A stretch of DNA of 64,000 nucleotides from Dermatophagoides farinae (lineage: Eukaryota > Arthropoda > Arachnida > Sarcoptiformes > Pyroglyphidae), in assembly GCF_024713945.1 (NCBI RefSeq), contig NC_134686.1, positions 1,202,001-1,266,000 on the forward strand, given 5' to 3'. The notes under the pieces were generated by a model, which saw only the letters and a program-made list of their open reading frames with translations, was not told where the DNA came from and did no database searches. Position 1 is the first letter of the stretch. Each line of letters begins with the position of its first letter. A program made the position numbers and the translations under genes. This document shows positions 26,920 through 37,738 of this stretch, piece by piece.

Positions 26920-27870
26920 TTATTTTTTTTCAGGTTCAGATTTAACTTTTTGAATACGTTCTTTCCATATTTCAATTTTATATTTGAATATATCCAATGC
27001 ATTAATAAACATTTCGGCCGGATCTTTTACGCCATAAGTTTCAACAATAAAAATCAAATGATCACGATAATATTTCACCTGGACAGCTTTGGCTACATCA
27101 TCATAATTTTTAAAACTTCTTGTATGATGATCCAGGCGTTCATTAACAACAACCGGTATAATTTGACCATTTGGTCGGATTTTCGTTTCAATTACACCAG
27201 CCGGAAAAGATGATTTTATTCGTTCAACTGTTTCATTGGAAAGATTTTCTCCATCTTTTATAGTGATTTGTGAATGAAAAAAATAACGAGCAAATCCTGG
27301 ACTGAATTTCATGTGATCTAAACCACGACCTTTAACACAATGTAAACGACAAACAATTTCTTCATCTGGTTTCAGATACATGATTGGTATTTTTGGATAC
27401 AGTAATTTAATCGGTGATAATAGATTTTGTCTTGTTCCAATCGGTTCCCATACAATTTCATCGGCATATATTTTGATTGGTTGTGTGCCAGTATTTTTTC
27501 TATTCAAATTCATCACAATACAATTATTCGTATTCAATCGTTCCGATTGGTTTTTATTTCGAAATTTAAAATCATTTGGATTAGCATCGATTGGAATCAA
27601 TGCTAAACGTTGGGAAATGTAATCACAATTGAAAAAAGTGGAAGTGTTTTTCTGAAAATAAACATCTTCGATGGCCATCGTAGGAATTTCATTCAAAATT
27701 AATTGCCGTATTGTATTAGCAAAAAATGGTTTCAAACCAATGATATCGAAATTGATTTCATCTGAAACGATCGATTGTATACGAATTTCCAGTACTTTTA
27801 ATGTTTGATCAATACTTTGAACATCAGGATAACGATAAACATAATCACTGAATTGTTGAAGATCAACCAT
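26920..27870 (-). CDS. POLR1C: RNA polymerases I and III subunit RPAC1 (POLR1C), single exon
   Basis: Shared alpha-like subunit of RNA polymerases I and III that pairs with RPAC2 to nucleate assembly. The single exon gives 316 aa (human 346). The alpha/Rpb3-type dimerisation region is visible in NFDIIGLKPFFANTIRQLIL and NEIPTMAIEDVYF, with QRLALIPIDANP in the position of the family's HRLGLIPI motif. The insert domain follows, and then VCRLHCVKGRGLDHMKFSPG, typical of RPAC1 and Rpb3. The end (FIVETYGVKDPAEMFINALDI) is the second half of the dimerisation fold. The slightly short length reflects a short N-terminus. It sits in a same-strand row with RPA2 upstream (159 bp) and SUB1 downstream (301 bp). 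An E-box and the CGATA near-palindrome lie just upstream. Confidence 0.95.
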   Translation of the reverse strand: MVDLQQFSDYVYRYPDVQSIDQTLKVLEIRIQSIVSDEINFDIIGLKPFFANTIRQLILNEIPTMAIEDVYFQKNTSTFFNCDYISQRLALIPIDANPNDFKFRNKNQSERLNTNNCIVMNLNRKNTGTQPIKIYADEIVWEPIGTRQNLLSPIKLLYPKIPIMYLKPDEEIVCRLHCVKGRGLDHMKFSPGFARYFFHSQITIKDGENLSNETVERIKSSFPAGVIETKIRPNGQIIPVVVNERLDHHTRSFKNYDDVAKAVQVKYYRDHLIFIVETYGVKDPAEMFINALDIFKYKIEIWKERIQKVKSEPEKK

Positions 27871-27933
27871 CTTTTTTCTAAATCTTTGAAATGAATATAA
27901 AATTCTACAAATTCATTGGATCATCAATCAACT

Positions 27934-27939
27934 CACGTG
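27934..27939. promoter_or_regulatory. E-box upstream of POLR1C
   Basis: CACGTG 64 bp upstream of the POLR1C ATG, within CAACTCACGTG (27929-27939). The same 11-mer precedes MTR4. A Myc-type site on a Pol I/III subunit gene is biologically sensible, but binding is inference. Confidence 0.4.
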
Positions 27940-27958
27940 CTTTCAACAACAACAAAAA

Positions 27959-27975
27959 AATCGATAGTATCGATT
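27959..27975. promoter_or_regulatory. CGATA near-palindrome upstream of POLR1C
   Basis: Eight-base inverted arms (AATCGATA / TATCGATT) around a central G, 89 bp upstream of the POLR1C ATG. Its inner 15 bases are the exact reverse complement of the 15-mer upstream of RPA2 and of the exon at 6472. It lies just 55 bp past the RPA2 stop codon on the plus-coordinate side, so it belongs to the RPA2/POLR1C gap. Confidence 0.55.
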
Positions 27976-27997
27976 ATATTTAAAATTAATTGAAATT

Positions 27998-28003
27998 TTT
28001 ATT
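27998..28003 (-). terminator. Probable RPA2 poly(A) signal
   Basis: AATAAA on the minus strand 27 bp beyond the RPA2 stop codon, and only about 25 bp from the POLR1C promoter palindrome. Confidence 0.45.
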
Positions 28004-28029
28004 GAATTCAAATTTTTTTGGGAAAATTT

Positions 28030-28897
28030 TTAGAAAAAAGTAGCTTTAAAAGTATTTTCATCGACTGTACTGAAGATATGACCTTCATTTACCAAGAATT
28101 GAATGGCATCATCAATTTGTGAAGGATTGACACCAGTCATATAGTTATGAATTTCAATACGTTTTAAACCAGATGGTGAATCCTTATGTTTGGACAGAAT
28201 ATTCAACACTCCACGTTGAAGTTGAGTATAACCACCATTATTATTGTTGGAAGTATTATTGCCACCAATTTGATTTACGTTTGATGGTCCAGCCATAGCT
28301 CCTTTGTTTTTTGCATTGACAGTAACATTTTTACGTTTTTCCAAAAACAATGAATCATTAATGACTTGAAGAAAATGTTCTGGAATTTCATTCGGATCCT
28401 TGATTGCGTCCACACGGAAAGCAACAACAAATGGTTTTTGTTCACTATAGGAAACTTTTCCGGTCACACGAATGTAGGTTCGTTCTAAAACGGTCGGTGG
28501 TACCAACGAAATTCGCATTGATCCACCGGGACCTAAATGAATTACACAAAATGATCATTATTTTTCACGTCAAATTTTACAATTACAAACCTTCAGCAGT
28601 ATTTTTCCAGTATTGAACTTCGATTGGACCACCCGGTGTATAATCATCGATGACATAAACATTTTTGGTCGTAACTTCTTCAACGCTTTGCACGACACCA
28701 ATGACAACAACAGTATGGACTTTTTGTCGATGCAGAACTAGCCCATCTTCTTTACGTGTTAAACGGGCAATCTGTGAACATGATACGTGAACAATATTTT
28801 GATCTAATTGATTTTCGATCTTTTTTGTACCATGACCAGCAACATTACCCGATTCATCGGGAGCATCAAAATTTGAAGGCTTGAAAAAATCACTCAT
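28030..28897 (-). CDS. RPA2: Replication protein A 32-kDa subunit (RPA2), 2 exons
   Basis: Middle subunit of the RPA heterotrimer, which coats single-stranded DNA in replication and repair. Exons on the minus strand are 28897-28591 and 28532-28030, with a 58-bp intron; the product is 269 aa (human 270). The N-terminus is short and polar, followed by the OB-fold DNA-binding domain D (about residues 38-165): HVSCSQIARL, VVVIGVVQSVEEV, YVIDDYTPGGPIEVQYW, YIRVTGKVSYSEQKPFVVAF and DPNEIPEHFLQVIN. A Asn/Gly linker leads to the C-terminal winged helix (GVLNILSKH, then DDAIQFLVNEGHIFSTVDENTFKATFF), which recruits repair proteins. The N-terminus is less Ser/Gly-rich than the vertebrate phospho-region. 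Confidence 0.95.
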
Positions 28898-29115
28898 TTT
28901 TTTGTGCCTAATATGAAAATCAAATTAAAATAAATGAACAAGCTTTAAATATCGAAAATCTGAATAGTCAGATGATGAAATACTCGAATGATGATGAAAA
29001 AAAATGAAGAAAGCTAAACGAAAATTCGAAAGTGATGAAATTGACTCAATCAATGACGACACAAAACAACACATACACACACACACACACACACAACATT
29101 CGCGCCATAAGGATG

Positions 29116-29148
29116 AAGACTATAATCGATACTATCGATTATAGTCTT
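29116..29148. promoter_or_regulatory. 33-bp perfect palindrome (16-bp arms) upstream of RPA2
   Basis: Sixteen-base arms that are exact reverse complements flank a single C, about 220 bp upstream of the RPA2 ATG. The core 15 bases (29125-29139) are ATCGATACTATCGAT, identical to 6601-6615 and the reverse complement of 27960-27974. It could form a cruciform or hairpin, but the shared core points to a protein-binding site. Confidence 0.6.
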
Positions 29149-32100
29149 TTATTTTTAAGACAAAAAAAAATTTATATCATTTTATCATGGCGAATGATTT
29201 GTGCATATGCATAACGAGATCATTGACTCCATATCTAAATTGTCTGTCATTGAATATTCTGATTCTTATTATTCATCAGAATCAGAATTTGTTTTTGTTA
29301 TTGATTTGAAAAAAACCAATTCTCCTAGGACATATAACCTTGAACCCTTTTTCTCATATATGAAAACCAGATTTCATTGAACTTATAATTGACTAAAAAA
29401 AAATGACATGAAAATTGTAAAATCCGGTCACCTTGGTAACCCTAATTTGAATTGACAAAATTTTTTGCACGTGTTTTTTTTTAGCTCAACAAGGTGTGGT
29501 CATAATACTGATGATGGACATCCATCATCTCGAGAATTTTTTAAAATAAATCTTTGCTTTTTTTTTCTTCTTCATAAATCCATTTCCATTTTATGGAATT
29601 ATTCCTATGCCTTGTTGTTGTTGTTGTTGTCACATTCACACATTTGTATTTGTATTACGTTTTCGTGTATAACAATCAAAAAAAAAAAAAAAAAATTTTG
29701 AATGGATACAACAAACAACCAAGAAAAGGTAGTGGAACAATTCAGAATTAAGAGTTTGAAAGAGGAGGATGTTGACGATGAGGAGGAAACGAATTTATTC
29801 TAGGGATATTTTTTTTTCCTTTCATCATCATCATCATCATCATCAAAATGTTCTTTTGTTAAAATACAACGCCTGAAATTATTATTATTATTATTATTAT
29901 TATCATCAATGATGATGATGATGATGATGATGGAAATGTAACCAGAACCAGAACATCTTCGTTGTAGGCGATAAAAAAACCGAATACGATACCCTTTTAT
30001 CCTCACAATACTACTACCTTTTTTTTCTGAACAACAACAAGAGAACATTCACCAGCTATAGAATATTCACCCTCTGAATTGTAGAAATTCTTCAATTAAT
30101 GATCAATACCACTACAACAATGACAATAATTTTTCTATTTTTTTTTTTTTTTTTTTTTTTGATTGTCTACGATAAGAGGGTGAGTCTCAATGGAGAGACA
30201 AAGAGGATGAGGGGTATATGTGGATTTGATTCACATAATTTCATCAGAGGGTCTCTCTCGTTCTCGTTCTTACAACATACAAATCATTCAAACTTTTTTG
30301 CTTCTCTTTATTCCTCTCCCTCTTTCTGTGAGACAATACAAACCAAACCAAACCAACAACAACAACAACAAAAAAACTATTGAAATAATCGTGACGATAA
30401 GCTAGTTCGGGTCTTATAAATGCGCGCCATACATTAAAAAAAAAAATAAAAAAATGTGTGTGTGGAGGAGGAGGAGAGTGAAAAAAAATGATGATGATGA
30501 TTTGATAATATAAAGAAGCAAAGTTTTGTGTGTGTGTGTGTGTGTGAGTGAGCTGTAGAGAAAAAAAAAGTTAGAACAAATTCACACACACACGCACAAA
30601 TACAGAATGATGGAAGAAAAATGAATTGAAATAGAGTGAGAATGTGAAAAATCTTTTTCATCATCATCATCATCATCACCATCACCATCACCATCACCAA
30701 TCATCATCATCCTCAATTCGATTTTTTTTTCTTTGTGTTGTTGTTGTTGTTGTTTTGTGTTAAATGGCGATTCTTTCAACATCAAAGTGACAAATATAAA
30801 AAAAACAAACGAAAGGTTTATATTTGATTGGCCTGTGTGTGTGTATATCACTGCAATAATTTTTCAAGATCAAAGATTTTCTTTTCTCAATTCATTCGAT
30901 TCATTTCAGGTGTTCCAAGATTTTTTTGATTGAAAGAATAAAACCGACATCAACAAAAAATCAATGTGATCAACAACGTTGTGTGTGTGTGTTGACTAAG
31001 AATTCGAATTTTTTTGTTTTTTTTTTGTATATTGCCGGCTTTGTATATATTTTTGTAATCATCGCACATTATTTTTTGACATGTATGATTACATCAGTCA
31101 TCAGTGAATTTTTGTTTTGTGTGTGTATGTGTTTGATAATTCCATCCACGTCAAAAATTGTCATCATAAGATAATCTTTTTCTTCTTCGTTTTTTTTTTT
31201 GATAATTTTCTTATACAATTTACTCATCATCAACATCATTCATCATTTATATATTCAAAATCATTCTTTGATCTGGCTTGTATTTATACATTAGGAATGT
31301 GTCAAATTTTTTTTCTTCAATTAATGTAAATAATGTTCCGGTGCATTTTCACTGTCCAAGTAAAGGTAAGTTTCTTTGTTTTTTTTTTGTTTTCTATATA
31401 TTAGATATGGTATGATAATTTAATTTGATTCAGTCGAAAAAAATGGAAAAAAAATTCTCAAGAATTTCCTATTACATATGATTATGGTTTGATATTGATG
31501 ATTTTTTCCCAAGAAGATTCCAATCTATCCAAAGATTCTGTTTCAAATTTATTCCTATGATGATGATGTGGATACTTGTTCCAGGATTTTTTCCAATTTT
31601 TTTTGTGTGTGTGTGTGTGTTTTATTTTTTTTCTCTATTTCGAATGACGTTTCAATTGGGGAATAACCGAAAAAAATAATAACAAACAAGCAAACTCAGT
31701 CAATCTTTCTGTGTGTATGTGTTTTTTTTAATATCAAAAAAAAGAATGTATGTGCGTGTGTGTACCATAATGATGATGATGATGATGATGATGAAATAAA
31801 AGTTTCAATCGATCCACAGCAATACAAATCACAACAGAATCAGAAAGGACCACCACCAAAAACTAAAGAAAAAAAAATCTGGTGATGTTCATGAGAACTT
31901 GAATATGGTCTTCCAACAACACACACATACATTTTGGTTGTTCCAAATTTCATCTTTGATGATGAAAAAAAAATGAGAATTTTTTTTTGGCTTTTCAGAT
32001 CTCTTTTTTTGTTTGTTTTCTTTTGTCTTTATTATTATTATTATTATTCTTCGTCATCAGTTAAAAGTTGGTAGAAAAAAGAATTGAGTCGAATTTGGAA

Positions 32101-35100
32101 TTGGTTGGTTGTTGGGGTTTTTTTTTTGTTTTGTTTTTATAATAATGGATCACTTACACACACACACACATATAGCTGATGAACCCCTTCTTTTGAATTT
32201 GAGATTCTGGCCATTCTGTGTTGTATGTGTGTGTGTGTGTTCGATTGTAGTAGATGTATTTTGGTGATTTTTTTTCCACTATATGAATCATGACCAAATA
32301 GTGGAAAAAAAATTCCATAGTTCCATATACAGAATCTCATTCATTCAGTTAATTATAGACTATTTTGCCATCAATTCCTTTGTTTTATTTTTTATATTGA
32401 CACGAATGAAATGATTCAAGTTGATTCATTGGAATCTCATCATAAAAAAAAATTTATTTCTGGATGTTCATAAAAAAGATTTTTTTTGTTTTGTTTAACG
32501 TTATATTTCTCTTTACACGTGACATCTTTACCGGTGTTTCTCTGTGTTCTGTGGTTATGTGGTATGTTATTGAACTCACGTAGAATATTCATTATTAACT
32601 TTTTTTTCTTGTACGATGGATTAATTGTTCTCGAAATTTGTTTTTTATTCTGAAAATCATTTGCCCGTTATGCGGAAGATTATCCATCCATTCATTATTT
32701 AATTACGAAAAAAAAGAAATCTTTTTCTGGATTAAAGATTGTTGGGTTTTTTTTTGTTTGTAATTTAGCCTAGAATCTAGAACAAAGCTTTCCAGTAGAA
32801 AAAAAAATCTCTCTCTCTCTATGTAATATGGTTTGACTATTGTTAAATCGATGATTATTGTTTGTTTGTTTCCAACGAATTTATCCACCATCATCATCAT
32901 CATCATCAACATTAACTATTTGAGTAATGACGATGATGATGATGATGATATTCTGCTCTATTGATGCTACTACAACAATCTATTTTATTTTAAACATGTC
33001 GTTTCATTTTGTTGTTGTTGTGAATTTACTTATATCCATGGATACAAACAAAGTGAAAATTTTTTTTTTTTTTTTTGTTATTTCTTTTTGGGAACATGAA
33101 CGCGCACTCAACTTATATATTTTGCTATAACCATCATCATCATCATAATCCGGTTTTTTTCTTCTTGTTGATGACGATCATGATGATGATGATGATGATG
33201 ATGATGATCAACATCATTCGACCATTTCATCATTCAATGTTTTCCTTCTCTTTTTGAATTTTTTTTTTATTTTTATTTTGAATGTTGTTCATCATCATCA
33301 TCAATGATGATGATGATGATTATATTGTTCTCTACGAAAATTCGACATACACACACACAAAGTCAGACATTAAAATACCTATGTTGTTGTTGTTGTTTTT
33401 TTTTATTCAAAAAAAAAAAAAAATTCAATTCAGCATCATTCATAATGTGTCGGACATTCAGTGTGTGTGTATTGAATTGTTTTTAAATTGGATAAAAAAA
33501 ATGTTTGTGTGTGTGTGTGTATGTCTATCAGATTGTTGTTTGTTTGTTTGATTGATTGATTCATTGATTTATTCAATTTTCTGTCTATATTACGTGTGTG
33601 TGTGTTTGTTTTTTGTTCATTTAAACTTTTTCATCGTCGTCATCGTCGGATTCGATTCATTATTTGTGTTATTATATAATAGTAATCATTGTGATTTTTA
33701 TTTTAAAGATAACACCGTTACACATCATCTATCCACATTTATCCGTTATTTGATTTGATAATTGAATACGTGTTCAATATTGAAAGAATAAATTCTCATC
33801 ATCATCATCATCATATCAGTTGATTATTCTGTATGTGTATGTGTGTGTGTATTTTAAATTCTGATTCTTTATTCTATTATCAATTATGTGAATGGTTAAA
33901 AGTCTCAATTTTTAAATTCCCTTATATTCTTCTTTCTTTTTTCTTGTTTTCTTTATTCTCATCATCATGTCAAATAAACATCACATACCATCATTTACAC
34001 ACACACACACAAACATTTATATATATTATATACATCAGAAACTTGCTATTACTTTTGATGATGATGATGATGATGATGATACTGACTTGAACGAATGAAC
34101 AAAACAAAACAAAAAAAAGAAAAAAGAAAATTCACACACACACAACATACAATGCTTTGCTTCTCTAACCACCATTTTATTCAGTTGGATCTATCTATCC
34201 ATCTCTCTCTCTCTCTCTCTCTATTTCTCCGGTATTGCAATTTTCTTCATCATCAGAAAAAAAACCAGACCAAATTGGAGAGAGAGAGAGAGAAAGAAAT
34301 GAAAAAAAACCTACTACCACCACCACTATGATGATGATGATGATGATGACGACCAAAAAAAATAACATATTACCATTATATACCAATACCATCACCCGAA
34401 TAATAAAAAAAAAACACCACTGAACACACACACAGCCTGACATACCAACCAACAATAATAATAATAACAACAACAACAACAACAGCATTTCAAAGATACA
34501 TGAACTTTTCTTTCTTTCTTTCTTTCATATTTTTTTTTTTTTTTTTTACTGAACCAAATGTCCTGTTGTTGTTGTTGTTATTCGTTGATCGGTTTTTTTT
34601 TCACTATTTGGTCGTTCAATTCATTCAATTCATTCAGTGGTGTTCAGTTCCAATTTTTTTTTCTTTTTCGTTATTTTGTTTTGTGTTTCATTTTGGTCCT
34701 TTTCTCTCTCTCTCTCTCTCTCTCTCACACTCTCATCTTGTTTCATTCATTTGTTTGGTTTGGTTGGTGTGTGTGTGTGTTTGTATTGTGAATCGGGCGC
34801 TCAACTTTTTATCATCATCATCATCATCGTGTTTGGGTTTGGATTTTTTTTTCTATTTTTCTTTTCTGTATGTACTTCTTTCGTCTTTTCATCATCATCA
34901 TCATCATCATCATCCTACTATCCTCTATCCATAAAACAATTTTATTTCATTCTTTTACAGACACACACACACACAGTGTCTATATTCATATTATGTGTGT
35001 GTGTGTATGTCTCATTTCATAGTAGCATTAATGTATGTATGTAGTATGATTCAACATTTGCTAGATGATGATGATGATGATGAAAAAAAATCAAAATGAA

Positions 35101-36920
35101 ATCCAAATACATACTATACATACACACACTCAAAACATTGATTCTTTCTCATTTTTTTTTTCGTTCGTCAATTCATCTCTTATATCTTGATCAAGCTGCT
35201 CATTTCTTTTGTTATTGTTGTTGTTGTTGTTTGATTTGTCAAGATCCAGATACTTTTTGTTTTCTTTTTCTGGATCTGTTTTTGTGTAATTCCTACTGAT
35301 TCATATCAAAATGTAAAAATATATATTTTGGATACATTTAAATGTCTTGCCGCTGTTATTTACTTTTTTTTATTAATAAGAAATCTACACGTGTTGTTTT
35401 AGTGAGTGAAAAAAGTGTGTGTATAATCATCATCACACAGCCGGCAAAGTTCAATGTCATCAATTAAACATGGCCATGGATTCTTTTCACTAATTCAGAA
35501 AAAAAACCTTGCTGATGACGAAGATTGCTGTGTTTGTGTGTGATTAGACACATACGTACGACGACCTTGATTGGTTGTAATAAATTTTTTTTATTTCTCT
35601 TCAATCGATTCAATCCAAAAAAAAATCACAAGAAAAAAAAATTTGTATCATTCACCATCATCATCATATTAGTGATAAATATTTCTTATCATCATCATCA
35701 TAATAATAAAAATCATATCAATCTTACTATACGACGAAATATTTATCATATCCATCCATTCATTCATTCATCTGTTTGTTTGTCATTTATTGTAATAATG
35801 TATAGGGATTTTTCCTTTTAAACAAAATATTTTTTCTCTTTGTCAATCATATGTCAATTTTGATTCAACGAGAACAACAGAAAACAACATTGATGATGAT
35901 GATGATGAAATTGTTTCATTCTTAAATCTAATCGTATATATCAATGATGAGATGTGTTTTTTTTTGGATTTCAAAAAAAAAAAAAAACAATTTTTCCAAT
36001 CGAGTTTCATTTTTTATTTTTCATTCAAAATTTCTAGCCAATTCTTTGGTTTTATTCATCTTTTGGATATATAATGATGATTTTATATGTATGCAAAATG
36101 TGTGTGTGTGTGATGGATATGAAGAATTCTTTCGCGGCAAATATGGGAGCCTAAGAAAATTTTTTTTTTTCATCTTTCAATTGAGCCATTTTTATGTTAT
36201 GATTTTTTTTTCATTATTTATACATTCAATAAAAAAAAATCTGTATGTTTGCGTGTGTGTGTGTGTGTGTGTGTTTAGCTCAATCAATGATGGCTGCTTG
36301 CTGGATGTTGTCGTTGATGATGATGATGATGAGCCTATTGCTTTTTTTTTCTCTCTCTCTATCCCTCTATTTCCCTATTTCACAAACTCAAAGTATTCTT
36401 TCCTCCCCTTTCCTCTCTCTCTCTCTATCTATCTATTTTTTTTTCTTCACATTTCTTCTGATGTTATTGTCGTTGTTTGTTTGTTTGTTGTTGTTGTTGT
36501 TGGATCTGAGAGCGCGTTTTGTGGTCCCAAATACATGTTGTTTGTTGTTGTTGTTGTGATAGACCACCTATTATTATATTAGTTATATTTCTATGTGTGT
36601 GTGTGTGTGTATATGAATGTGAAGAGTATATATCATCATCATAATTATCATCATTTCATTATTATTGTGTGTATGTGAAAAGTGTTTCATTTTTTTTTTG
36701 AGTTTCATTTATGAATCATCTTTATTTCATTTATCTAGGAGTTTTACGCAATTTCAACGTTTCAAATGTTGTATATGTGTGTGTATTAGTGTGCTAGCGT
36801 TTTTTGTTGTTGTTGTTGTTGTAAATTCTATATTCTATATATTTCATCATTGAATGAATATTTTTTTTTGTCTAATTTTATGAATTTCTTTATTCTTTTT
36901 TTTTCTTGGTTATAAAATAG

Positions 36921-36993
36921 ATTAAAATTGATTGAAATTGATACAATTGGTACAATTTATCATCATTTGTCGACATATATTTTTTAATGTAAG
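36921..36993 (+). other. Possible non-coding 5' UTR exon of the BAZ2-like gene
   Basis: A long pyrimidine tract and ATAG acceptor end at 36920, and AAG/GTAAGTAA gives a strong donor at 36993. All three frames contain stops, so it could only be untranslated. Splice-site quality is the only evidence. Confidence 0.3.
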
Positions 36994-37738
36994 GTAAGTA
37001 ATTTGATTTATTGATTAAAAATCTTACCGGTATATGTTCGTGTGTGTGTGTCCATTTTGTTTTTTTTTTTTTGTTTGTTCTGATTGATTAAAACCCATAG
37101 TAGAATATTGATTTGAATCCATCCATATGATTTATCATTTCCTATACCAAACACTCACACGTGAATATACACACCGTCACCACCATTAATTTTACCTGAA
37201 ATCCATTTATATTTCAAATAGAATTTCATTTTCACTAATAACTCTTTCTATGTCTATTTGTCTTTCTTCTACTTCTATTATTCTTTTCAAATTATCCAAA
37301 AGTTTCCTTCTCTCTCTCTCTTTCTATCTAGAAATCGACAAAAAAAAATTCGTCTTTCATCACAACACACATAAACAATACACACACACACACACACAGA
37401 CAAACACTCAGAATCACATCTCGAATATCATCAAATTCGAATCGTTTTGGACACAATTGTGGAAAAATAAAACAAAACAAAAAAATTTTGTATTCAAAAA
37501 TAACAGAAAAAAAATAATTCAAAAATATAAAAATAAAAAATTTTTCACCAAGTGAGTGTTGTTGATGATTGTGCACGGACTTGAAGATTAGAACAAAAAA
37601 AAAAAAAATTCGAACATTTTCCTTGGTTTTTTCATTTTGTTGTTTTTTTTTGTCTTTTGTTTGTCTGTAATCATCAGCTAAATATATATATTAATTCTAT
37701 TTTCTTATTTTATTTTTTTCCAATCAAAATCATTCAAG

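Larger units (their letters stand above)
28898..37738. other. 8.8-kb simple-repeat region upstream of the BAZ2-like gene, probably its 5' exons and introns
   Basis: No exon here can be tied firmly to a protein. From about 30.7 kb onward the plus strand is T-rich with many TG and TTG runs, consistent with intron sequence of a plus-strand gene. Two good donors stand out: AAAG/GTAAGT at 31365/31366 and AAG/GTAAGT at 36993/36994. The latter follows a strong acceptor at 36920, outlining a possible 73-bp non-coding exon (36921-36993). A 23-base T run lies at 30138-30160. The frames in this region are translated CA, TG, CT and GAT repeats. Confidence 0.45.

Noticed and set aside
37250-37555. 101-aa open frame just upstream of the BAZ2-like gene
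   Set aside because: Contains Thr-His repeats from CA runs, no domain, and a possible donor (CAA/GTGAGT) whose phase does not fit the next exon.
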